Position numbers and translations under genes: made by a program. 15,203 nt of DNA from an uncultured Oscillospiraceae bacterium (GTDB lineage Bacteria > Bacillota > Clostridia > Oscillospirales > Oscillospiraceae). Below, in pieces: positions 1 to 5,496 of this stretch; the stretch's first letter is position 1; each line of letters begins with the position of its first letter. The stretch covers positions 1 to 15,203 of the forward strand of contig CAJUOA010000081.1 of the NCBI GenBank assembly GCA_910587785.1. Direction: 5' to 3'. The notes below the pieces were generated by a model that was not told where the DNA came from, made no database searches, and saw only the letters and a list, made by a program, of their open reading frames with translations.

Positions 1-67
1 TTGCTGGCATCTGCAACTTTGACCGCTTAGCTTAATTTCGCAAGAGGTCTAATGTCTGGGGGGATTT

Positions 68-102
68 CGTAGGGGCGCACACTGTGCGCCCCTACGGGTG
101 CG
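68..102 (+). repeat. REP-like palindromic element, copy 1
   Basis: This is a perfect inverted repeat with 14-bp arms (68-81 and 83-96) around a single central base, followed by the one-sided tail GGGTGCG. It belongs to a four-member family in this window (also 2354-2388, 4332-4366 and, inverted, 6414-6448). This copy carries GTAGGGGC at the outer arm. It lies just downstream of the argD terminator. Short palindromes of this kind are typical of REP/BIME elements moved by RAYT (TnpA-REP) transposases; no such transposase is in the window, so that link is inference. Confidence 0.8.
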
Positions 103-118
103 TCACACGCCATGGGGC

Positions 119-148
119 AAAAAACCGGGGAGCGTCCCCGCCCCCCGG
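119..148 (-). terminator. Rho-independent terminator of argD
   Basis: Read on the minus strand, CCGGGG (from 148) pairs with CCCCGG, which runs directly into six T residues (119-124). It starts ten bases past the argD stop codon. An alternative inner stem, GGGGA/TCCCC, is also possible. Confidence 0.75.
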
Positions 149-157
149 CAAAATGGA

Positions 158-1339
158 TCATTTCATGACCTTTTCCATGATGGCCAGTCCCCGGTCCAGC
201 TCCTCCCGGGTGATGGTCAGCGGCGGCAGGAGGCGCAGGGTGTCCTTCCCGGCGGTGAGGGCCAGAAGCCCCGCCTCCAGGAGCTTGTCCTTGAGCTCGC
301 TGTGCTTCATGCCCTGCACGCCCACGCCCAGCATGAGCCCCATGCCCCGGATGCCGGTGACATAGGGGCTCTCCATGGCGGCGATGCGCTCCCGGAGATA
401 CTGCCCCTTCTCTTGGACCTTCTCCAGGAAGCCGTCCGCAAGAATCGTATCCAGCACCACGCAACCGGCGGCGGCGGCGATGGGGTTGCCGCCGAAGGTG
501 CTCCCGTGGTCCCCGGCGCGGAGGACCGTCCGGCACTTCTCCCCCACCAGGAAGCCGCCGAAGGGCAGTCCCCCGGCGATGCCCTTGGCGAAGGTTGCCA
601 CATCCGGCTCCACGCCGAACTGCTGGTAGGCGAAGAGGCTCCCCGTGCGGCCCACGCCGGTCTGGACCTCGTCGATGAGGAGCAGCCAGTCCTTTTCCGC
701 GCAGAGCTTCGCCACGGACTGGACGTAGTCCTTCTCCAGGGGGTTGACACCGCCCTCGCCCTGGACCAGCTCCATCATCACGGCGCAGACGTCGTCCCCG
801 GAAGCGGCCTCCAAACTCGCAAGGTCGTTGGCCTGGGCGTAGCGGAAACCCTCGGTGAAGGGGAAGAAGTACTCGTGGAAGTGGTCCTGCCCGGTGGCCT
901 TGAGGGTGGTGATGGTCCGGCCGTGGAAGGAGTTTCGCAGGGTGATGATAGTGGCCCGGCCCTCGCCGTACTTCTCAAAGGACCACTTGCGGGCGGTCTT
1001 GATCATGCCCTCGTTGGCCTCGGCCCCGGAGTTGCCGAAGAACGCCGCCTTCATCCCCGCCGCGGGCACCAGCTTGCTTGCAAGCTTCGCGTAGGGCTCG
1101 GTGTAGAAGAGGTTGGAGATGTGGCCCACCTTCATGGCCTGCTGGTAGATGGCGTTGGCCCAGGCCTCGTTGGCGCAGCCCAGGGAGCAGACGCCGATGC
1201 CGGAGGTGAAGTCGATGTACTCTTTTCCCTCGGGGCTCCAGAGGACCGCGCCCTTGCCGTGGTCGATGGCCAGGGGGTTGCGGCGGTAGGTCTGCATAAC
1301 ATATTGCTGGTCTAAGGCCTTGATTTCGTCAGAATTCAC
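158..1339 (-). CDS. argD: Acetylornithine aminotransferase (ArgD)
   Basis: A pyridoxal-phosphate enzyme of class-III aminotransferase fold, 393 aa. It transfers the amino group between glutamate and N-acetylglutamate semialdehyde in cytoplasmic arginine synthesis. Visible family signatures are NSGAEAN at residues 103-109 (cofactor phosphate binding), NSFHGRT near 136-142, IDEVQTGVGRTG at 222-233 with the cofactor-contacting Asp223, and the Schiff-base lysine K252 in TFAKGIAGGLPFGG. Length is full for the family. The start is GTG at 1337-1339, with AAAGGA about 10 nt upstream. It has its own promoter (1378-1406) and terminator, so it looks monocistronic. The usual arg partners (argC, argJ, argB) are not in the window. 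Succinyl-ornithine or other omega-aminotransferase activity cannot be excluded by sequence alone, but the overall pattern is ArgD. Confidence 0.95.
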   Translation of the reverse strand: MNSDEIKALDQQYVMQTYRRNPLAIDHGKGAVLWSPEGKEYIDFTSGIGVCSLGCANEAWANAIYQQAMKVGHISNLFYTEPYAKLASKLVPAAGMKAAFFGNSGAEANEGMIKTARKWSFEKYGEGRATIITLRNSFHGRTITTLKATGQDHFHEYFFPFTEGFRYAQANDLASLEAASGDDVCAVMMELVQGEGGVNPLEKDYVQSVAKLCAEKDWLLLIDEVQTGVGRTGSLFAYQQFGVEPDVATFAKGIAGGLPFGGFLVGEKCRTVLRAGDHGSTFGGNPIAAAAGCVVLDTILADGFLEKVQEKGQYLRERIAAMESPYVTGIRGMGLMLGVGVQGMKHSELKDKLLEAGLLALTAGKDTLRLLPPLTITREELDRGLAIMEKVMK

Positions 1340-1377
1340 AGGTAAAACATCCTTTCTATCAGAAATTCTTTGGGGGC

Positions 1378-1406
1378 ATTATAGCAGACCCAGCCCCCGC
1401 CGTCAA
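1378..1406 (-). promoter_or_regulatory. Sigma-A promoter of argD
   Basis: On the minus strand, TTGACG (1401-1406) and TATAAT (1378-1383) are separated by exactly 17 nt (1384-1400). The start would be near 1371, about 32 nt before the GTG. No ARG-box-like palindrome was obvious by eye around it. Confidence 0.85.
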
Positions 1407-1424
1407 GTGTTTTGTGGGGAGTTT

Positions 1425-1455
1425 TTGTAAATTTATTCATAGCAAGGTGGATAAT
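1425..1455 (+). promoter_or_regulatory. Weak candidate promoter of the deacetylase gene
   Basis: TTGTAA (1425-1430) and GATAAT (1450-1455) are separated by 19 nt, longer than ideal. It would give an untranslated leader of about 120 nt before the TTG start. This is the best match in the short AT-rich patch of the intergenic region, but it is not strong. Confidence 0.25.
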
Positions 1456-1567
1456 GTGCCGGGAGGGAGGGCCGCCCAACGGGTGCGCTTCCCGTCCCGC
1501 AGCTTCTCACCGTCCCCTGCAATCTCCAGCATACCCCGCCCCGTCTCCGGGCACACTAGGCGGAGAG

Positions 1568-1573
1568 AGGAGG
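1568..1573 (+). promoter_or_regulatory. Shine-Dalgarno site that sets a TTG start
   Basis: A perfect AGGAGG lies 8 nt before the TTG at 1582-1584. No ATG or GTG in this frame upstream of the signal peptide has a comparable site. The site therefore fixes the deacetylase start at TTG. Confidence 0.7.
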
Positions 1574-1581
1574 CGGGGATA

Positions 1582-2358
1582 TTGAGAACATTCTGCGCAT
1601 GGGCGGCGGTGCTCCTGGTGCTGACCGGATGCCACACGGCGGAGCCGGACCTGACGGAGTACGCCTCCGGCCCGGCGGAGGTGCCCCTGGAAATTTTGGG
1701 GGAGATGGACGAGGCCACCCGGGAGGCGCTCATTGGCGAGCCCAAATATGTGGCCCTCACCTTTGACGACGGCCCCCGGCCCGGGACCACGGACCGGCTC
1801 CTGGACGGCCTTCTGGAGCGGGACGCGGCGGCGACCTTCTTCGTCATCGGCGAGCAGGTCCGGGGCAACGAGGCCCTTCTGCGCCGCATGGCCGCCGAGG
1901 GCCACCAGATTGGCAACCACACCTACTCCCATGTGCGCCTTTTGAAGATGGAGAAGGACGCGGTGGTGGAGGAGGTCCACAAGGCGGAGGTCACCCTGGA
2001 GGCGGCGGTGGGGAAGCGGGACTTTTGGCTCCGGCCCCCCTACGGGGGGATCGACGCCGCCCGGGCCGCTCAGATTCGCACGCCCATGGTCTACTGGTCC
2101 GTGGACCCCCAGGACTGGAAGCTCCTGGACGCGGGGAAGGTGGTGGAGGCAGTCACCGGGTGCGTCCAGCCCGGGGACATCATCCTGCTCCACGACTTCT
2201 ACCCCACCAGCGTGGACGCGGCGCTGGAGATCGTGGACCGACTCCAGGGGGCGGGGTACACCTTCGTGACCGTGGAGGAGCTCTTCCGCATCCAGGGCGT
2301 GGAGCCCCAGCCGGGGACGCTGTACGCGAGGCCCGGGAAGGTGCGGGAGCTGCCGTAG
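1582..2358 (+). CDS. Polysaccharide deacetylase, NodB family, lipoprotein
   Basis: A 258-aa secreted deacetylase, probably acting on N-acetyl groups of peptidoglycan or another surface glycan. All five NodB motifs are present in order: TFDDGP with the catalytic Asp and metal Asp, HTYSH with the metal histidines, RPPYG, DPQDW and LLHD. From the TTG start the N-terminus reads as a short signal peptide ending in the lipobox LTGC, with Cys17 as the lipid-anchored residue, so it should sit on the outer face of the membrane. The frame stays open upstream to 1414, but that extension carries no recognisable sequence and would bury the signal peptide. The TAG stop (2356-2358) lies inside palindromic repeat copy 2. 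The exact substrate (PgdA-like or other) cannot be told from sequence. Confidence 0.88.
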   Translation: MRTFCAWAAVLLVLTGCHTAEPDLTEYASGPAEVPLEILGEMDEATREALIGEPKYVALTFDDGPRPGTTDRLLDGLLERDAAATFFVIGEQVRGNEALLRRMAAEGHQIGNHTYSHVRLLKMEKDAVVEEVHKAEVTLEAAVGKRDFWLRPPYGGIDAARAAQIRTPMVYWSVDPQDWKLLDAGKVVEAVTGCVQPGDIILLHDFYPTSVDAALEIVDRLQGAGYTFVTVEELFRIQGVEPQPGTLYARPGKVRELP

Positions 2359-2388
2359 GGGCAAATATTATCCGCCCCTACGGGTGCG
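2354..2388 (+). repeat. REP-like palindromic element, copy 2 (decayed)
   Basis: CGTAGGGGC (2354-2362) pairs with GCCCCTACG (2374-2382), followed by the tail GGGTGCG. The inner stem reads AAAT against ATCC, where copies 3 and 4 have GGAT/ATCC. Two G-to-A changes have therefore broken two inner pairs. The element overlaps the end of the deacetylase gene and provides its TAG stop. Confidence 0.75.
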
Positions 2389-2408
2389 CCAGCGGTGGTC
2401 CTGCGCGC

Positions 2409-2447
2409 AAAAAAACGGGGCATCCTCTCCAGGATGTCCCGTTTTTT
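2409..2447. terminator. Bidirectional terminator between deacetylase gene and secG
   Basis: The stem ACGGG-G-CATCCT (2415-2426) pairs with AGGATG-T-CCCGT (2431-2442) around a CTCC loop, with one G-U pair. A-run 2409-2415 lies on one side and T-run 2442-2447 on the other. It can therefore stop transcripts of both convergent genes. Confidence 0.88.
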
Positions 2448-2460
2448 GCGGACCATGCGC

Positions 2461-2700
2461 TCAGTGCAGGATATTGAGAATCAGCGTCAGGACGATGAAA
2501 GCCGCGCCGATCCACTTGGTGGCCTTGGCCAGACGGGCGTCGAAGCTCTTGGCCTTGCCCTTGGCCATAAAGGTGTCGGCCACGCCGCCGATGGTGCCGG
2601 ACAGGCCCGCGCTCTTGCCGGACTGGAAGAGCACCGCCAGGATGACCACCAGACCGCACAGGAGCTGAAGGATGGTGACAAAAAGAGTGATACCGGACAT
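2461..2700 (-). CDS. secG: Preprotein translocase subunit SecG
   Basis: A 79-aa small membrane protein, the auxiliary subunit of the SecYEG channel. Two hydrophobic segments are visible: about residues 4-25 and 58-77. Between them is the conserved cytoplasmic loop with the family hallmark QSGKSAGLSGTIGG followed by a lysine-rich stretch. The chosen ATG (2698-2700) has GGAGG 9 nt upstream; the longer open frame to 2736 has no ribosome site. It is transcribed alone, convergent with the deacetylase gene. In many Firmicutes secG precedes rnr and smpB, but here a terminator follows at once. Confidence 0.93.
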   Translation of the reverse strand: MSGITLFVTILQLLCGLVVILAVLFQSGKSAGLSGTIGGVADTFMAKGKAKSFDARLAKATKWIGAAFIVLTLILNILH

Positions 2701-2767
2701 AGCAAAATACCTCCAAGAAATTACCGCACGCGCCACCAGGCACGCCGGCCGCTGTCACAGGACTTAT

Positions 2768-2796
2768 AGCATACCATATTTATGCCCCGATTGCAA
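2768..2796 (-). promoter_or_regulatory. Candidate promoter of secG
   Basis: On the minus strand, TTGCAA (2791-2796) and TATGCT (2768-2773) are separated by 17 nt. The transcript would start near 2761, giving a leader of about 60 nt. Confidence 0.55.
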
Positions 2797-2877
2797 GGGG
2801 GACAATCTCTTTTTTTCTTGATTTTGTCTGCCCGAATGGCCAATGTCCGGGGCGGCGGGGGCGTGCAAAATTCCCCC

Positions 2878-2906
2878 TTGACAGGCCGCTGAAAACTTGG
2901 TAATAT
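2878..2906 (+). promoter_or_regulatory. Sigma-A promoter of the toxin-antitoxin operon
   Basis: A perfect TTGACA (2878-2883), a 17-nt spacer and TAATAT (2901-2906). Transcription would begin near 2913, inside the palindrome at 2911-2925. Confidence 0.85.
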
Positions 2907-2910
2907 ACAG

Positions 2911-2925
2911 TGTAATAGTATTACA
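2911..2925. promoter_or_regulatory. Candidate operator palindrome of the toxin-antitoxin operon
   Basis: TGTAATA-G-TATTACA is a perfect 7+1+7 palindrome placed over the predicted transcription start, between the -10 box and the ribosome site (2928-2934). Ribbon-helix-helix antitoxins commonly repress their own operon by binding such palindromes. Its use as the operator is inferred from position and symmetry. Confidence 0.55.
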
Positions 2926-2941
2926 AGAAGGAGGAACGACC

Positions 2942-3169
2942 ATGACGACGATTTCCCTGCGGCTGGAGGAGGCCGACGCGGCCCTCATCAAGGAGTTCGC
3001 CTGGATGAATCAGATGACGGTGTCGGACCTGATCCGGCAGACGGTGATGGAGAAGATCGCCGAGGACTTCGACCTGAAGGTGTACGAAAAGGCCATCAAG
3101 GATTTTCACCAGGACCCTGCCACCTATACCCACGGGGAGGTGGGGAAGATGCTGGAGGAGATGGAATGA
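2942..3169 (+). CDS. RelB-family / DUF6290-like ribbon-helix-helix antitoxin
   Basis: A 75-aa protein that should bind DNA through an N-terminal ribbon-helix-helix (TISLRL strand at residues 3-8, helices to about 45). It should neutralise the following toxin through its acidic C-terminal tail. The pattern of SLRL, then SDLIRQTV, then DLKVYEKAIKDF and a Tyr-Thr-His near the tail matches the DUF6290/RelB-type antitoxins of Clostridia. ATG 2942 has AAGGAGG 7 nt upstream; the longer frame from 2897 overlaps the promoter and operator. Its stop overlaps the toxin start by four bases (ATGA), the usual coupling of such pairs. Confidence 0.82.
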   Translation: MTTISLRLEEADAALIKEFAWMNQMTVSDLIRQTVMEKIAEDFDLKVYEKAIKDFHQDPATYTHGEVGKMLEEME

Positions 3170-3510
3170 ACTGGCAGGTGGAGTACACCCCCTGGGCGGT
3201 GGAAGACCTGCGGGGGTTCAGCCTGTGCGCGCGGACCCTGGTCTACGGCTGGATCGAGCGCCACCTCGCCGGGTGCGCCAACCCCCGCCGCTGGGGCAAG
3301 GGCGATCAGGACGGCGGCCGCTGGCGCTACCGGGTGGGGGAGTACCGCCTCATCGCGGAGATCGAGGCGGAGCGCATCGTTATCCTCAACGTGAACCTGG
3401 GCCTGCGGGGAGCCACCAGCCTGGGGGTAGAGATCCCTGAGACCGCCGTGCGCCGGGGCAGGCAGTCCTGGCGGGCGCCCAACACCTTCATCCGCTCCGG
3501 CGGACGGTGA
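3166..3510 (+). CDS. RelE/ParE-superfamily toxin with an atypical C-terminus
   Basis: A 114-aa protein, second gene of the toxin-antitoxin pair, translationally coupled through an ATGA overlap. It resembles RelE-type ribosome-dependent mRNA interferases. It begins with a VEYTPWAVEDL segment, has a GCANPRRWGKG stretch near residues 38-48, and keeps the core WRYRVGEYRLIAEIE at about 54-68. RelE relatives paired with this antitoxin type usually end soon after a GHRR-x-x-Y motif. Here the matching stretch reads GLRGATS, so the His and Tyr are absent, and about 30 further residues follow that I do not recognise. The reading frame is intact. The toxin could be weakened, inactive, or diverged in target. 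Confidence 0.72.
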   Translation: MNWQVEYTPWAVEDLRGFSLCARTLVYGWIERHLAGCANPRRWGKGDQDGGRWRYRVGEYRLIAEIEAERIVILNVNLGLRGATSLGVEIPETAVRRGRQSWRAPNTFIRSGGR

Positions 3511-3541
3511 CGGGATTATACTTAGAAAAGGAGGCAGTGCA

Positions 3542-4204
3542 ATGAGTGAATTAGTGATCGAGAATGTCAGCTACCGCTACAAGAACGCGGACCGTCTGGC
3601 CCTGAACAACGTGACATGCGCCTTCAAGCCCGGTCAGGTGACGGCGGTGGTGGGCCCCTCCGGGAGCGGCAAGACCACCCTGCTCTCCATCATGGCGGGC
3701 CTGGACCGCCCCGAGAAGGGACAGGTGCTCCTCAATGGCACGGACCTTGCGGGCATGGACCTGGACGCCTACCGGCGGCAGGATGTGTCGGTGATCTTCC
3801 AGGCCTTCCAGCTTTTCCCGCTCCTCACGGTGATGGAGAACGTCTGCTATCCCATGGAGCTCAACGAGGTGGCCCTCAAGGACGCCAAGGAGCGGGCCAA
3901 GACCCTCCTTGCGAGCGTGGGCATCCAGGAGGAGAAGCTGCGCCGCTTCCCGGCCAACCTCTCCGGCGGTGAACAGCAGCGGGTGGCCATCGCCCGCTCC
4001 CTGGCCACCGGCGCGGGGATTCTCCTGGCCGACGAGCCCACCGGCAATCTGGACGGCGAGAACAGCCGCAACGTGGTGGAGATTCTGACCCGTTTGGCCC
4101 ACGAGGAGGGCTACTGCGTCATCATCGTCACCCACGACCCGGCCATCGCCGAGGCCTCCGACGTGGTCTACCGCATGGCCGACGGCGTATTGGCCGCCGC
4201 ATGA
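3542..4204 (+). CDS. ABC transporter ATP-binding protein, LolD/MacB/FtsE type
   Basis: A 220-aa cytoplasmic ATPase with every motif of a working ABC domain. Walker A is GPSGSGKTT near residues 38-46, the Q-loop is in VIFQAFQLFP, the signature is LSGGEQQRVAIARS, Walker B is ILLADEPTGNLD, and the switch histidine is in VTHDP. Sequence style is that of the MacB/LolD-like subgroup, which normally pairs with an FtsX-type permease for lipid, peptide or antibiotic export. AGGAGG lies 7 nt before the ATG. No permease gene is in the window: a terminator follows directly, and the toxin-antitoxin pair lies 31 nt upstream with no strong promoter between. It is therefore an orphan ATPase, perhaps co-transcribed with the pair. 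The substrate is unknown. Confidence 0.92.
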   Translation: MSELVIENVSYRYKNADRLALNNVTCAFKPGQVTAVVGPSGSGKTTLLSIMAGLDRPEKGQVLLNGTDLAGMDLDAYRRQDVSVIFQAFQLFPLLTVMENVCYPMELNEVALKDAKERAKTLLASVGIQEEKLRRFPANLSGGEQQRVAIARSLATGAGILLADEPTGNLDGENSRNVVEILTRLAHEEGYCVIIVTHDPAIAEASDVVYRMADGVLAAA

Positions 4205-4225
4205 ACATGACACCCCCATGAACTG

Positions 4226-4254
4226 CGCCCCGCCCATCCGGACGGGGCGTTTTT
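4226..4254 (+). terminator. Rho-independent terminator after the ABC ATPase gene
   Basis: The stem CGCCCCG (4226-4232) pairs with CGGGGCG (4243-4249), followed by TTTTT (4250-4254). It lies about 20 nt past the stop codon. Confidence 0.85.
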
Positions 4255-4331
4255 CTGTCCGGGGGCCCGCGCCGGGGACCGTTCAACGCGCCCGCACGAT
4301 GACGGAAATGCCCGGATAGACGGCGGGCCTC

Positions 4332-4366
4332 TGCAGGGGCGGATGAGATCCGCCCCTGCGGGTGCG
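4332..4366 (+). repeat. REP-like palindromic element, copy 3
   Basis: The arms GCAGGGGCGGAT (4333-4344) and ATCCGCCCCTGC (4348-4359) are perfect around GAG, followed by the tail GGGTGCG. This is the C-G variant at the position where copies 1 and 2 have T-A. It lies in the 353-bp gap between the ABC gene's terminator and the queT promoter. Confidence 0.8.
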
Positions 4367-4398
4367 CCGTTCGTACCCCGGCGATTTTTTATCCCCCT

Positions 4399-4427
4399 TT
4401 GACAACCGCTCCCATCCGTGGTATACT
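4399..4427 (+). promoter_or_regulatory. Sigma-A promoter of queT
   Basis: TTGACA (4399-4404), a 17-nt spacer and TATACT (4422-4427). The expected start near 4434 places the first leader hairpin at the very 5' end of the RNA. Confidence 0.87.
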
Positions 4428-4434
4428 CCCCCCC

Positions 4435-4557
4435 GACTGGTTTCCACACCCAGTCCAAGCGCGGAGGGGCGCATTCCTCCGCGTTCGTTCGGGCCGGGCC
4501 CCCTTGGCGGGGGGACGCGGCGCCGTTCTCTAAACAAAAAATGGAGGTATCACAACT
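4435..4557 (+). promoter_or_regulatory. Structured queT leader; candidate preQ1-type riboswitch
   Basis: The leader of about 120 nt opens with hairpin 1 (GACTGG 4435-4440, CCAGTC 4450-4455, 9-nt loop). Hairpin 2 follows (CGCGGAGG 4460-4467, CCTCCGCG 4476-4483), then a very GC-rich foldable stretch (about 4490-4533), an A-rich run (4536-4541) and the ribosome site GGAGG (4543-4547). The loop of hairpin 1 (TTTCCA, 4441-4446) can pair with TGGAGG (4542-4547), with four Watson-Crick and two G-U pairs. CCTCC of hairpin 2 is also complementary to the same site. A hairpin loop that captures the ribosome site downstream is the logic of preQ1 riboswitches, and queT genes commonly carry them (classes II and III). 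I cannot assign a class by eye. Confidence 0.42.
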
Positions 4558-5079
4558 ATGAAACACATCACCGTCCGCCAAATCACTTTCTCCGCCCTGG
4601 TGGGGGCCATGTACGTCACGCTCTGCTACTTCGGCAATATCTTCGGATTGAACTTCGGCATCTTCCAGTGCCGCTTCGCCGAGGCGCTGACGGTCCTGCC
4701 CTTCCTGTGCCCCACCGCCGCGTGGGGGCTCTTCGCCGGGTGCATCCTCTCCAACCTCCTGAGCCCCTACGGCCTGCCGGACCTCATCTTCGGCTCGCTG
4801 GCCACCCTCTTGGCGGGGCTCCTCACCGCCCGGTGCAAGAACCGGTGGCTGGCCCCCCTGCCGCCGGTGCTCTGCAACGGACTCATCGTCGGGGCCCTCC
4901 TCGCCTGGTCGGAGACCGGCTTTACCGCCGCCTTCCCCGGTCTTTTCGCCTTCAACGCCCTCAGCGTGGGCGGCGCGGAGCTCCTGGTGTGCTATGTTCT
5001 GGGCCTGCCCCTGCTCTCGCTCCTGGAGCGGATGAAAATTTTTCCCGAAAATATGGAGAAAATCCGGAAAACCGCTTGA
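4558..5079 (+). CDS. queT: QueT-family queuosine-precursor ECF transporter substrate subunit
   Basis: A 173-aa integral membrane protein of the QueT (COG4708) family. It is the substrate-binding S component that takes up queuosine precursors such as preQ1 with the shared ECF ATPase and EcfT module, which is not in this window. The sequence is hydrophobic throughout with about five membrane segments. It carries family features: an N-terminal ITFSALVGAMYVTLCY segment, FGLNFGIFQCRFAEALTVLP, and a SNLLSPYGLPDLIFGSLATLLAG segment. The ATG at 4558 has GGAGG 10 nt upstream. It is monocistronic, and its TGA stop lies inside the -35 box of the next promoter. Queuosine-related regulation is suggested by the structured leader. 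A closely related vitamin-uptake S component is the only serious alternative. Confidence 0.88.
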   Translation: MKHITVRQITFSALVGAMYVTLCYFGNIFGLNFGIFQCRFAEALTVLPFLCPTAAWGLFAGCILSNLLSPYGLPDLIFGSLATLLAGLLTARCKNRWLAPLPPVLCNGLIVGALLAWSETGFTAAFPGLFAFNALSVGGAELLVCYVLGLPLLSLLERMKIFPENMEKIRKTA

Positions 5080-5103
5080 CATTTCCGGCTCGTCCGGTAT
5101 AAT
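5076..5103 (+). promoter_or_regulatory. Consensus promoter of the rpsF-ssb-rpsR operon
   Basis: A perfect TTGACA (5076-5081) and a perfect TATAAT (5098-5103), with a 16-nt spacer. The queT stop TGA is bases 2-4 of the -35 box. This is the strongest promoter in the window, as expected for ribosomal protein genes. Confidence 0.92.
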
Positions 5104-5110
5104 AATAGGG

Positions 5111-5156
5111 CTTGCGTTTCGCAGGCATATCCTTGCTCCCGCCTGAGAGCGGGGGC
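5111..5156 (+). promoter_or_regulatory. Structured leader of rpsF
   Basis: Two hairpins lie between the promoter and the ribosome site. The first is CTTGCG/CGCAGG (5111-5116 and 5120-5125). The second is GCTCCCGC/GCGGGGGC (5135-5142 and 5149-5156, one G-U pair, loop CTGAGA). rpsF leaders in many bacteria bind the bS6:bS18 complex for feedback control. Whether this leader matches that motif was not established. Confidence 0.35.
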
Positions 5157-5182
5157 CATTCGTCCAAAAGGAGGTGCAAACC

Positions 5183-5482
5183 ATGGCAAAGATTTCTGAG
5201 AATTACGAGGTCGTCTATATCATCGACCCCGCCCAGGGTGAGGAGGCGATCGCCGCCACCGTGGAGAAGTTCAAGGCTCTCACCGAGCAGCACGGCTGTA
5301 CCGCCGTGGAGGTGGAGGAGTGGGGCAAGCGCCGCCTCGCCTACGCCATCGACTACAAGACCGAGGGCTATTACGTGCTCATGAGCTTCACCAGCGACCC
5401 CGCCTTCCCCAAGGAGCTCGACCGTATCCTGGGGATCACAGAGGGCGTTCTGCGCTCTATGATCGTGCGCAAGGGTGAGTAA
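5183..5482 (+). CDS. rpsF: 30S ribosomal protein bS6
   Basis: A 99-aa protein of the small-subunit platform that pairs with bS18. Family features are the N-terminal YEVVYIIDP strand, the central EEWGKRRLAYAIDYKTEGYYVL region and a C-terminal ILRSMIVRK-like end (VLRSMIVRKGE). ATG 5183 follows AAAGGAGG at proper distance; a GTG at 5174 lies inside the ribosome site and is rejected. It is the first gene of the classic rpsF-ssb-rpsR operon, with 14 nt to ssb. Confidence 0.97.
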   Translation: MAKISENYEVVYIIDPAQGEEAIAATVEKFKALTEQHGCTAVEVEEWGKRRLAYAIDYKTEGYYVLMSFTSDPAFPKELDRILGITEGVLRSMIVRKGE

Positions 5483-5496
5483 GCGGAGGTGAGCGT

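Noticed and set aside
1..67. Possible gene end at the left edge
   Set aside because: Short frames end here (for example at 28-30 and 33-35), but ten residues or fewer are visible and nothing can be recognised.
98..1315. Long plus-strand open frame across argD
   Set aside because: It is antisense to a clear ArgD with all motifs. Its translation is low-complexity and matches nothing; high GC third positions leave such frames open.
1414..1581. N-terminal extension of the deacetylase from 1414
   Set aside because: It has no ribosome site and no recognisable protein sequence, overlaps the likely promoter area, and would hide the signal peptide and lipobox.
4484..4535. GC-rich foldable stretch in the queT leader as a transcription terminator
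   Set aside because: A stem can form, but it is followed by GTTCTCTAAAC and A residues and not a T-run. It is treated as part of the structured leader.
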